From Porphyromonas sp. COT-239 OH1446 (GTDB taxonomy: Bacteria > Bacteroidota > Bacteroidia > Bacteroidales > Porphyromonadaceae): DNA of 64,000 bases. Position 1 is the first letter of the stretch. Each line of letters opens with the position of its first letter. The position numbers were made by a program, and so were the translations under genes. A model generated the notes under the pieces. That model worked only from the letters and a program-made list of their open reading frames with translations. It was not told where the DNA came from and did no database searches. The stretch lies in assembly GCF_000768875.1 (NCBI RefSeq), contig NZ_JRAO01000018.1, positions 1-64,000 of the forward strand, read 5' to 3'. Of the stretch, positions 24,633 through 32,628 are shown in pieces.

Positions 24633-26081
24633 TCATTTCTTTGGCGACAGACCGAGTGAAGCTCCCACCTCGAGCATATAGGCATGGGCAGGGGCATATT
24701 CGTTGGGGATAGTCCCCTCGAGGATGGCATCCTTGATGGCGTCCTTGATGATACCGATTTCCTTGCATGGCGAGAGAGAGAAGGCCTGCATGATCAGAGC
24801 TCCATCGACAGGGGGTTGGAAGTTTCGGATGCGATCCTTCTCCTCAATGTCCTTGAGCTTGCGTCTGACCACGACATAGTTGTCGAGGTATTTGCGTACT
24901 CGTGCGGGGTTCTTGCTCGTGATGTCAGCCTCGACGAGGAGCATTAGATCGTCAATATCGTCCCCTGCCTCGAAGAGTAGTCTGCGTACGGCCGAGTCTG
25001 TAACGCCTTCGTCCACAAGTGTGGCGGGGCGCATGTGCAGATCGACCAGCTTCTGCACGTACTTGAGCTTGTTGTCTAGGGGAAGGCGTAGGCGGCGGAA
25101 GATCTTGGGAAGCATCTTCGCTCCCACATAGTTATGGTTGTGGAAGGTCCAGCCGATCTTGCGGTCAAATCGCTTTGTTCTAGGCTTACCAATGTCGTGC
25201 AGCAGAGCAGCCCACAGGAGCCAGAGGTCTTCGTCCTTGAGGCCTCTAGCCCATAGGACTTTGGCCAGGTTGTCCACGACCTTGTAGGTGTGGGTTAGGT
25301 TATCCTTGTGCCCGACCCCGTCTTTGGTCTCAGCCCCTTTGAGCTCGAGGAGCTCGGGGAAGACCTCCTGCATGAGGCCTGTCTGCTCGAAGAGTTCTAA
25401 GCCAATTGAAGGGCGGGGGCTCATCAATATCTTGTTGAGCTCGACGATAATACGCTCGGCCGAAACAATCTCTATACGTTTGGCATTGCGTGCGATGGCT
25501 GAGAAGGTGTCGGGATCAATGAAGAAGCCGAGCTGTGAGGTGAAGCGAATGGCGCGCATCATACGCAGCGGGTCGTCGCTGAAGGTGATATCCGGATCGA
25601 GTGGTGTGCGGATCGTAAGCCCTTCCATGTCCCCAAGCCCATCGAAGGGATCGATGAGTTCACCGAAGCGATCTGCATTCAGGCAGATGGCCAGGGCATT
25701 GATCGTGAAGTCTCGACGCTGCTGATCCTCCTCGAGCGTCCCATCTTCGACCACCGGCTTGCGGCTGTCTCGGCTATAGCTCTCTCGTCGAGCTCCAACG
25801 AACTCGATCTCTAGGTCGCCATGCTTGACCTGTGCCGTGCCGAAGCGGGCAAAGACTGACAGATGGGCCTTGCGTCCCAGACGCTTTGCCACGGCTTGGG
25901 CGAGATCGATCCCTTTGCCGACAGAGACCACGTCTATGTCTTTGCTGGGGCGATGAAGGATGAGGTCTCGTACGAATCCTCCGACGACATAGGCTTCGAT
26001 ACCAAGTTCGTCAGCGCAAGCTCCTATGAGCCTGAAGGTCGGGGTGTCTATCTTGTCGTAAATAAAATCTTCGTCTATCAT
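24633..26081 (-). CDS. cca: CCA-adding enzyme / HD-domain tRNA nucleotidyltransferase
   Basis: Class II nucleotidyltransferase that builds or repairs the CCA end of tRNA. In the 482-residue product the G-G-x-V-R-D segment (YVVGGFVRDLIL) and the catalytic DIDVVSVG carboxylates come first. The RRDFTINALAI motif follows, then an HD domain with LLHDIGKPRTKR. The start is the only in-frame ATG before the conserved region and lies just 8 nt from the promoter box, so the mRNA is probably leaderless. Confidence 0.93.
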   Translation of the reverse strand: MIDEDFIYDKIDTPTFRLIGACADELGIEAYVVGGFVRDLILHRPSKDIDVVSVGKGIDLAQAVAKRLGRKAHLSVFARFGTAQVKHGDLEIEFVGARRESYSRDSRKPVVEDGTLEEDQQRRDFTINALAICLNADRFGELIDPFDGLGDMEGLTIRTPLDPDITFSDDPLRMMRAIRFTSQLGFFIDPDTFSAIARNAKRIEIVSAERIIVELNKILMSPRPSIGLELFEQTGLMQEVFPELLELKGAETKDGVGHKDNLTHTYKVVDNLAKVLWARGLKDEDLWLLWAALLHDIGKPRTKRFDRKIGWTFHNHNYVGAKMLPKIFRRLRLPLDNKLKYVQKLVDLHMRPATLVDEGVTDSAVRRLLFEAGDDIDDLMLLVEADITSKNPARVRKYLDNYVVVRRKLKDIEEKDRIRNFQPPVDGALIMQAFSLSPCKEIGIIKDAIKDAILEGTIPNEYAPAHAYMLEVGASLGLSPKK

Positions 26082-26088
26082 ACGTCCG

Positions 26089-26096
26089 CAAAGGTA
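26089..26096 (-). promoter_or_regulatory. -7 box TACCTTTG of cca
   Basis: Exact match ending only 7 nt before the cca ATG. Transcription would start at or within a few bases of the start codon. No clear -33 TTG is present. Confidence 0.55.
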
Positions 26097-26117
26097 AACA
26101 TTCTCCTCCGATGGCCC

Positions 26118-26301
26118 TCCTACCTATCGCACTCCATCAAGCTCCTATCTATGCCTCGATTGAGGCCCTACTTATACCTCGGTCGAAGTCCTACTTATAC
26201 CTCTGTGGCGATCCTATTTATACCTTTACCGAGCCTCTACTTGGGTCTCCACTACATCTCGATCGAGGCCTCTATCGAGGTCCTATCTTAGAGCTCATTC
26301 G
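26118..26301. repeat. 23-bp-period degenerate tandem repeat, locus C (8 units)
   Basis: Units begin at 26118, 26141, 26164, 26187, 26210, 26233, 26256 and 26279, all exactly 23 nt apart. The best-preserved ones contain TCCTAYYTATRCCTC. They occupy the 455-bp gap between the divergent cca and beta-galactosidase genes. The rest of the gap holds the two promoters and no gene. Confidence 0.8.
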
Positions 26302-26425
26302 TATATCTGTCGAGGGCTCTGCCGAGGGGCTACGGGTAGATCGGAGATGCTAGCAGGAGAGCCTCTGTCCTCACCTCTCTGACAGCTCACCTCTGTAGGT
26401 TGCGCAGAGGCTCGTTTAGCTCATC

Positions 26426-26455
26426 TTGACAGCTTACTCAAAAAGATTATCTTTG
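26426..26455 (+). promoter_or_regulatory. Promoter of the beta-galactosidase gene
   Basis: TTG at 26426-26428 and TATCTTTG at 26448-26455 are separated by 19 nt, a full match to the Bacteroidetes primary sigma factor promoter. The 5' leader would be about 75 nt. Confidence 0.7.
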
Positions 26456-26536
26456 CTCAGATTTGCCCCTAAGCTGAGGGGAATGCTGCGTCGCAATTAT
26501 TCAAAGATCATTTATCAATAATTTACCAAACACAAC

Positions 26537-29500
26537 ATGAGCAAGATCTCTTTGCTAGCCCTCTGTGCTACGATGACGCTCTCCGCTTTGGCCAATACTC
26601 CCGTCCCCACACTCAAGGGCTTCGGCTATGGTCAGCAGAGTGCGCCGAATGGCTCTGAATGGCAAGCCCCCGAGCAGTATGCGCATGGCAAGGAACAGCC
26701 CCATGCCTACTTCTTCTCCTTTGCCTCCACGTCCTCGGCAGTGCGTGTCCTGCCTGAGCACAGCGAGTACTATCGTTCGCTCGATGGGGCTTGGCAGTTT
26801 CATTGGGTTGGGCATCCCGACGAGCGTCCGAAAGACTTCTACGCCACCGACTACAACGCCTCGTCTTGGGACACCGTAGAGGTACCGATGAACTGGAATG
26901 TCTACGGCATCCAAAAGAATGGTCAGCAGAAGTACGGTACGCCGATCTATGTCAATCAGCCTGTGATCTTCAAGCATGAGGTGAAGGTCGATGACTGGCG
27001 TGGCGGGGTGATGCGTACCCCTCCACAGAACTGGACTACCTACAAGCATCGCAACGAAGTGGGTTCATACCGCCGCACCTTTGAGATCCCCAGCGACTGG
27101 GACGGGCGTGCGGTCTATATCAACTTCGATGGGGTGGACTCCTTCTTCTACCTTTGGATCAATGGCCAGTATGTTGGTTTCTCCAAGAATTCACGCAATC
27201 TGGCCAGCTTCGACATCACCTCCTATCTGCGTCCAGGGGCGAACGTGGTGGCTGTCGAGGTCTATCGCAGCAGCGACGGCTCCTTCCTCGAGGCACAGGA
27301 TATGTTTAGACTGCCAGGTATCTATCGCTCAGTCTACCTCACCTCCAAGCCTCAGGTGCAGATCCGAGACCTACAGATTATCCCCGACCTAGACGCCCAG
27401 TATCGTGAGGGCAGTTTAGCTCTCTCGGCAGAGCTACGCAACCTCTCCAAGAGGTCTGCCAAGGATCTACGAATAGACTACTCTCTCTATTCGCTGCCCC
27501 TCTACTCGGATCAGCCCATCCTTATCTCGGGAGCTACGGCACAGACCGCTCGGCTCAAGAAGCTCGCCTCGGGTGAGCGCACCATCCTCAAGGCTGAGCT
27601 CATGCTCTCCAAGCCCCAGCTTTGGTCAGCCGAGAGCCCCTATCGCTATCTCGTGGTAGCCGAGCTCAAGGATCGCAAGGGACGTGTGCTCGAGACGGTA
27701 TCGACCTACACGGGCTTCCGCAAGGTTGAGATCAAGGAGACAAAGGCCGAGGAGGATGAGTTCGGCCTCTCGGGGCGTTACTACTACATCAACGGCAAGA
27801 CAGTCAAGCTCAAGGGTGTGAACCGCCACGAGACCAATCCCGCTCGTGGTCATGCGATTACCCGAGAGCAGATGGAGCAGGAGGTCATGATTATGAAGCG
27901 GGCCAACATCAACCACGTGCGCAACTCGCACTATCCGACCGATCCCTACTTCTATTACCTCTGCGACAAGTATGGGATTTACCTCGAGGATGAGGCCAAC
28001 ATCGAGTCGCACCAGTATCACTATGGCAAGGCATCGCTCTCGCATGTGCCTGAGTTTGAGACTGCCCATACGAACCGCATGCTCGAGATGGTGTATGCCA
28101 CCATCAATCACCCCAGCATTGTCATCTGGTCTTTGGGGAACGAGGCAGGCCCTGGGATCAACTTCGTGAAGTCTTACCAGGCTACCAAGGCCGTCGATAC
28201 GAGCCGCCCTATCCAGTACGAGCGCAACAACGACATCGTCGATATGGGCTCGAACCAGTACCCAAGTATCCCTGGCACTTTCGAGCTAGCAAGCGGCAAG
28301 ACGAAGGCAAAGTACCCCTTCCATATCTCCGAGTACGCCCACTCTATGGGTAATGCTGTCGGGGGGCTCGAGGACTACTGGAAGGCTATTGAGTCTACCA
28401 ACTTCATCTGTGGCGGAGCTATCTGGGACTGGGTCGATCAAGCCCTCTACAACTACACCCCCGAGGGCAAGCGATACCTCGCCTATGGTGGCGACTTCGG
28501 CGATACCCCCAACGACGGGATGTTCGTGATGAATGGTATCGTTTTCGCAGATCTAAGCCCCAAGCCTCAGTACTATGAGGTGAAGAAGGTGTATCAGTAT
28601 ATCGGCACAGAGCTCGTCTCGGCAGAGGGCGGGGCTGCGAAGATCCGTGTACACAACAAGAACTACTACACCGACCTCTCCGACTATCGTCTACGCTGGA
28701 GCATCCTGCGCAATGGCCACAAAGTCCGTGAGGCTTTCGCTGAACTTCCTCGTCTAGAAGCTCGCCAGCGTGCCGAGATCACGATCCCCTATGAAGTTAA
28801 GATGGCCGAAGACCCTAGTGGTGAATACTTCCTCAAGCTAGAGTATATCCTCGCCCAAGATATGCCCTGGGCCAGGGCTGGCTATGTACAGGCAGATGAG
28901 CAACTCCTCCTGCGCAAGCCCATCACTAAGCCCTCTATTGCCCAGGGACAGACGGGCAAGCTGACGTCCGACCTCCCTACCCCCAAGGGCAAGAAGAAGG
29001 CAAAGGAGCAGCCCTACACTACGATCGAGGGTAATGGCTTCACCGCTGTCTTCGACAACGCCCTGGGGACTATCCACAGCCTTAAGTATGGCTCGGACGA
29101 GGTGATTACAGCGGGCAATGGGCCTAAGCTCCACCTCTTCCGTGCACCCTGCGACAACGATATTTGGGTCAGAGGTGCATGGGGCAAGAATGGCCTGCAC
29201 AACCTACAGCACAGAGTCCTCAAGTCCTCTGCCTACAAGCACCGAGATGGAATGATCGTGCTGCACTTCAACGTAGAGAGCCAAGCACCTCAAGGGGCAA
29301 ACCTATACGATCATAGGGCGTCGGGTCGCTACAAGGTAGACGAAGAGACGGACAAACCCTTTGGGATGGAGGACTTCAAGGTCAATAGCGAGCTCGTATG
29401 GAGCATCTACCCCGATGGTTCGATCGAGCTCAATACAACGCTCGTGAGCAACAAGCCTAAGTTAGCTTTAGCAAGGCTTGGCTACGAACTTGTCGTTCCC

Positions 29501-30595
29501 AAGCACTATAGCTACTACAGCTACTACGGTCGTGGACCCATCAATAACTACTCCGACCGTAAGAGCAGTCAGTTTGTAGAAGTGCATCGCAGCACTGTGG
29601 CCGAACAATTTGTGAACTTCCCCAAGCCTCAGACGATGGGCAACCGTGAGGATGTTCGCTGGGCAGCCCTCTCCAACGATGCTGGTCGTGGACTCCTGGT
29701 CGTGGCTGGAGATCGGATGAGCACCTCTGCTCTACCCTGGAGTCAGATGGAGCTCATGATGGCTCCACATCCACACCAGCTACCAGAGATGGGCGACACG
29801 CATCTGCACTTGGATGCCAGTGTGAATGGTCTCGGTGGAGCTAGCTGTGGTCAGGGAGGCCCTCTAGATCATTGTCGTAGCTTCGCCAAGCCCCAACGTT
29901 TCAGCTTCATCATCCGCCCCTACGACAAGGCTCGTGAGCAGGAGCTCACTCAGGTATCTTCTCTAGCGATGGAGCTGCCTGTGCTCATCGATCGCGACCA
30001 TCGTGGTATGCTTACGCTCTCGCATCCTGTAGGCTCTGAGATCAAGTATACCATTGATGGCGGTAAGGATCAGACCTATACGACACCCATCCAGCTGCGC
30101 AGTGATGGAGAGGTCGTGGCTTGGTCTATGCACACTCCTCACATCAAGAGCTATATCAAGTACGGCAAGATAGAGACCGTACCCCTGAACATATCCTATG
30201 TAAGTAGCGAGGAGATCCACTATGGCGAGGGGGCGAGTAACCTGATCGACCAAGATCCTGCTACTTTTTGGCACTCTGTCTACTCTGTAACTGTGGCTCA
30301 GTACCCACACTGGATCGACTTCGATATGCAGGAGGAGCAACCTATTAAGGGCTTCACCTATCTGCCTCGCCAGGATGGTGAAAATGGTCGTATCAAGGAC
30401 TATGTCATCGAAGTAAGCACCGATGGCAAGACCTGGACTGAAGTACACAAGGGTAGTTTCGATCGCAATAAAGATCTCAAGCGTGTCGAGTTCTCAGTGA
30501 TTTCAGCTCGCTATGTGCGCTTCAAGGCCCTGAGCTCTCATGCGGGTAATGACTTCGCTTCTGGGGCAGAGTTTGATGTGATTTCAGCAAATTAA
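26537..30595 (+). CDS. Exported GH2 beta-galactosidase with C-terminal discoidin-like domain
   Basis: Large secreted beta-galactosidase of the LacZ type, probably removing terminal galactose from host glycans. The 1352-residue product begins with a signal peptide (ending near SALA). The GH2 sugar-binding, Ig-like and TIM-barrel domains follow, with acid/base Glu536 in WSLGNEAG and nucleophile Glu599 in ISEYAHSMGN. A beta-galactosidase small-chain domain comes next. The last 220 residues add a chitobiase C-terminal-like segment (SEIKYTIDGG) and an F5/8 type C domain starting near NLIDQDPATFWHS, a likely carbohydrate-binding unit. It is monocistronic, with its own promoter and terminator. Confidence 0.93.
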   Translation: MSKISLLALCATMTLSALANTPVPTLKGFGYGQQSAPNGSEWQAPEQYAHGKEQPHAYFFSFASTSSAVRVLPEHSEYYRSLDGAWQFHWVGHPDERPKDFYATDYNASSWDTVEVPMNWNVYGIQKNGQQKYGTPIYVNQPVIFKHEVKVDDWRGGVMRTPPQNWTTYKHRNEVGSYRRTFEIPSDWDGRAVYINFDGVDSFFYLWINGQYVGFSKNSRNLASFDITSYLRPGANVVAVEVYRSSDGSFLEAQDMFRLPGIYRSVYLTSKPQVQIRDLQIIPDLDAQYREGSLALSAELRNLSKRSAKDLRIDYSLYSLPLYSDQPILISGATAQTARLKKLASGERTILKAELMLSKPQLWSAESPYRYLVVAELKDRKGRVLETVSTYTGFRKVEIKETKAEEDEFGLSGRYYYINGKTVKLKGVNRHETNPARGHAITREQMEQEVMIMKRANINHVRNSHYPTDPYFYYLCDKYGIYLEDEANIESHQYHYGKASLSHVPEFETAHTNRMLEMVYATINHPSIVIWSLGNEAGPGINFVKSYQATKAVDTSRPIQYERNNDIVDMGSNQYPSIPGTFELASGKTKAKYPFHISEYAHSMGNAVGGLEDYWKAIESTNFICGGAIWDWVDQALYNYTPEGKRYLAYGGDFGDTPNDGMFVMNGIVFADLSPKPQYYEVKKVYQYIGTELVSAEGGAAKIRVHNKNYYTDLSDYRLRWSILRNGHKVREAFAELPRLEARQRAEITIPYEVKMAEDPSGEYFLKLEYILAQDMPWARAGYVQADEQLLLRKPITKPSIAQGQTGKLTSDLPTPKGKKKAKEQPYTTIEGNGFTAVFDNALGTIHSLKYGSDEVITAGNGPKLHLFRAPCDNDIWVRGAWGKNGLHNLQHRVLKSSAYKHRDGMIVLHFNVESQAPQGANLYDHRASGRYKVDEETDKPFGMEDFKVNSELVWSIYPDGSIELNTTLVSNKPKLALARLGYELVVPKHYSYYSYYGRGPINNYSDRKSSQFVEVHRSTVAEQFVNFPKPQTMGNREDVRWAALSNDAGRGLLVVAGDRMSTSALPWSQMELMMAPHPHQLPEMGDTHLHLDASVNGLGGASCGQGGPLDHCRSFAKPQRFSFIIRPYDKAREQELTQVSSLAMELPVLIDRDHRGMLTLSHPVGSEIKYTIDGGKDQTYTTPIQLRSDGEVVAWSMHTPHIKSYIKYGKIETVPLNISYVSSEEIHYGEGASNLIDQDPATFWHSVYSVTVAQYPHWIDFDMQEEQPIKGFTYLPRQDGENGRIKDYVIEVSTDGKTWTEVHKGSFDRNKDLKRVEFSVISARYVRFKALSSHAGNDFASGAEFDVISAN

Positions 30596-30620
30596 TTCCC
30601 TTAGTCAAGTTGATAGAGAT

Positions 30621-30658
30621 GATCGGGGTCTCGGTGCCACAGCACCGAGACCCCGATC
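30621..30658 (+). terminator. Terminator of the beta-galactosidase gene
   Basis: A perfect 17-bp stem with loop CACA, followed by TCTTTGT, begins 25 nt past the stop codon. Confidence 0.85.
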
Positions 30659-30663
30659 TCTTT

Positions 30664-30867
30664 GTGGAGGGAGGCTCGAGCCGCTCCTTGGGCAGTCCTC
30701 TAAGTTTGTTTGCGGACGAAAAATTATCTCTTCAGGCAGTCCCTCAAATTTGTGTGCGCAGAGAAATAAATTTTCGTGCGCACGAAAATTTATTTTCTTC
30801 CGCAAGAAAAAATATTTTCTTCCGCAAGAAAATTAGAGGCCCTTTTTGAGCCCCCCTCCGCCCCTAG
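30664..30867. repeat. Composite intergenic element, copy 1 (two 44-bp units)
   Basis: The element begins GTGGAGGGAGGCTCGA. It continues with two 44-bp units headed GGGCAGTCC or AGGCAGTCC (30690, 30734), a perfect palindrome centred on TCGTGCGCACGA, and two copies of TTTTCTTCCGCAAGAAAA (each a hairpin). It ends in CCGCCCCTAG. The same order of parts occurs at 46055-46472. It fills most of the gap between the beta-galactosidase terminator and the DUF5020 promoter. Short frames across it are repeat artefacts, not genes. Confidence 0.8.
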
Positions 30868-30906
30868 GCATAGCTCTCAAGAGGGGAGGGGATGGCCTAT
30901 AATCAC

Positions 30907-30914
30907 TATCTTTG
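30907..30914 (+). promoter_or_regulatory. -7 box TATCTTTG of the DUF5020 gene
   Basis: Exact -7 octamer 45 nt upstream of the chosen ATG. It lies in the A+T-rich segment after the composite repeat; no TTG at the -33 position. Confidence 0.5.
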
Positions 30915-30959
30915 CACAACAAGGTGGCACTGTCGCTACCTTATATATATTATATACTT

Positions 30960-31733
30960 ATGACCAAAACCATTCATTTCGTACGGAGGGCATCGATTGT
31001 CCTCTCTCTTGTGCTTGGAGCTCAAGCCTTGCCAACCTCGGCGCAGAACATTCAGCTACATTATGACCTCGGTCGCTATACCCATCCCGAGGTGCAGGCC
31101 TCCCGCCCTAGGATGACCGCAACGCTAGAGCAGCAGAGCCTAGATCGCTGGGGAGACACCTTCTATTTTGTCGATATGAGTTGGCTCGATCAGGGGGCTG
31201 TAGCAGCGAATTGGAAATTCATGCGTAATCTACGCTTTTGGCGTTCGCCCTTCTCTTGGCATGTGCGTTACGATGGGGGCTTGCGCTTTGTTGCTCCTCA
31301 TGCTCCCTCTCCCGCATTATCCTCGAGGGCTATTTCTATCAAGGATGCTTTCATGACAGGAGGGACCTACACCTACCTCAGCTCGGACAGGAGGCTGATG
31401 CTCAGCCTCTCGCTCCTCTACAAGTATATCAAGGGGCACGGCAAGCCTCACAATGTCGAGCTATGCCCCGTTTGGCGTTACAATAGTCCTAGCGGATTGC
31501 TGACGGCCTCGGGCTTTATCAGCCTGTGGACAGAGCAGGACGACAGAATGGGTTGGGGGACAAACTTCAAGCTCATGAGCCAACCCCAGCTGTGGGTCAA
31601 TCTGAATCGCCTCAAGGGCTTCGCCCGAGACTTCAACCTAAGTCTGGGTACAGAGCTACGCATCTCGCGCAATATTGATGCTCCGCAATGGATCTGTGCC
31701 CCTACGTTGGCTCTGAAGTGGAGCTTCAAATAG
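30960..31733 (+). CDS. DUF5020 family outer-membrane-type protein
   Basis: A Bacteroidales protein of the DUF5020 family; its function is not established, and family members resemble nucleoside-specific (Tsx-like) beta-barrel channels. This ATG gives a signal peptide ending near PTSAQ. The family pattern is clear: QLHYDLGR after cleavage, then LDRWGDTFYFVDMSWL, then a run of amphipathic strands (WHVRYDGGLRF, LMLSLSLLYKYI) and an aromatic/basic C-terminal strand ending KWSFK. Length after processing, about 230 residues, fits a small barrel. It is monocistronic. Confidence 0.8.
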   Translation: MTKTIHFVRRASIVLSLVLGAQALPTSAQNIQLHYDLGRYTHPEVQASRPRMTATLEQQSLDRWGDTFYFVDMSWLDQGAVAANWKFMRNLRFWRSPFSWHVRYDGGLRFVAPHAPSPALSSRAISIKDAFMTGGTYTYLSSDRRLMLSLSLLYKYIKGHGKPHNVELCPVWRYNSPSGLLTASGFISLWTEQDDRMGWGTNFKLMSQPQLWVNLNRLKGFARDFNLSLGTELRISRNIDAPQWICAPTLALKWSFK

Positions 31734-31755
31734 CAAGGCTGTCAGCAAATAACAC

Positions 31756-31763
31756 TACCTTTG
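31756..31763 (+). promoter_or_regulatory. -7 box TACCTTTG of the dapB operon
   Basis: Exact -7 octamer 93 nt upstream of the dapB ATG and directly before the leader hairpin at 31772. Confidence 0.5.
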
Positions 31764-31771
31764 CTCTCCCT

Positions 31772-31818
31772 GAGCTTTCTCCCCTGTCCTCCGTTTTTAG
31801 GAGGGCAGGGGAGAGCTC
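31772..31818 (+). promoter_or_regulatory. Strong hairpin at the 5' end of the dapB leader
   Basis: A 5-bp outer stem (GAGCT/AGCTC), a 2-nt bulge and a 14-bp inner stem with one G-U pair enclose a 7-nt loop GTTTTTA. It begins about 9 nt after the -7 box, so it would form at the very 5' end of the mRNA. It may protect the transcript, act as an attenuator, or be a leftover terminator of the upstream gene if the promoter call is wrong. Confidence 0.55.
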
Positions 31819-31856
31819 GCCTCACCTCCCGAATGGGAATTTTGCTTAGAAGAAGT

Positions 31857-32618
31857 ATGGAAGAGAACGTAACGCATAAGCTCAAGATCCTACTCATCGG
31901 CTACGGCCGTATGGGGCACATGATCGAGCGCATTGCCCAGGAGCGGGGGCATGAGATCGTCGCTCGTGTGGATAAGACTACTGGCCTGGAGCTCACGCCC
32001 GAGCTGATGCAGCAGGCCGACGTAGCGATCGAATTTACCCAGCCTAGTGCTGCCTATGAGCATTGTCGGCGGTGTCTCGAGTTCGGCCTCTCGGTCGTCT
32101 CGGGTACGACGGGCTGGACTGAGGGCGTACGGCAGTTGCAGGCTTGGGCCGAGGAGCTCGAGGCAGCTTTCTTTTGGGCCTCGAACTTCAGTATTGGGGT
32201 CTACCTCATGGACGAGATGAATCGTCGTATGGCCGCCCTCATGCGCTCGGCAGCCCCAGAGTATCGTGTCTCGCTCGAGGAGACGCACCACGTGCACAAG
32301 CTCGATGCCCCCAGCGGCACAGCCATTACCTTGGCCGAGGGCATCCTCTCGGAGCGTCCTGAGCTCCTCGGTTGGCACTTGGCGGACGAGGCTACACCTC
32401 TAGCGGACAATCTGCTCCCGATCTATGCCCATCGAGAGGGCGAGGTGGCAGGCGTTCACAGCGTAGAGTATCGCTCCGAGGTGGATGTGATCACGCTGCG
32501 CCATGAGGCCTTCGGTCGCGAGGGTTTTGCCCTTGGGGCGGTCTTGGCGGCCGAGTTCACTCGAGGGCGGCGTGGCCCGCTGAGCATGCGTCAAATGTTA
32601 GCTTCACCCAATCTATAG
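31857..32618 (+). CDS. dapB: 4-hydroxy-tetrahydrodipicolinate reductase
   Basis: NAD(P)H-dependent reductase of the lysine and meso-diaminopimelate pathway. The internal ATG is preferred because it places the dinucleotide-binding motif GYGRMG near the N-terminus, giving 253 residues, the usual size. The active-site motif ETHHVHKLDAPSGTA, with the catalytic His and Lys, is intact, as is VVSGTTGW. It is followed 10 nt later by the signal peptidase gene, so dapB, lepB and wbqC appear to form one operon. Confidence 0.95.
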   Translation: MEENVTHKLKILLIGYGRMGHMIERIAQERGHEIVARVDKTTGLELTPELMQQADVAIEFTQPSAAYEHCRRCLEFGLSVVSGTTGWTEGVRQLQAWAEELEAAFFWASNFSIGVYLMDEMNRRMAALMRSAAPEYRVSLEETHHVHKLDAPSGTAITLAEGILSERPELLGWHLADEATPLADNLLPIYAHREGEVAGVHSVEYRSEVDVITLRHEAFGREGFALGAVLAAEFTRGRRGPLSMRQMLASPNL

Positions 32619-32628
32619 ATCTAGCTCT

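Noticed and set aside
26537-30595. Type IX secretion C-terminal sorting domain on the large hydrolases
   Set aside because: The C-terminal segments of the GH2, GH20 and GH31 proteins read as carbohydrate-binding or DUF5110-type domains, without a recognisable T9SS sorting motif.
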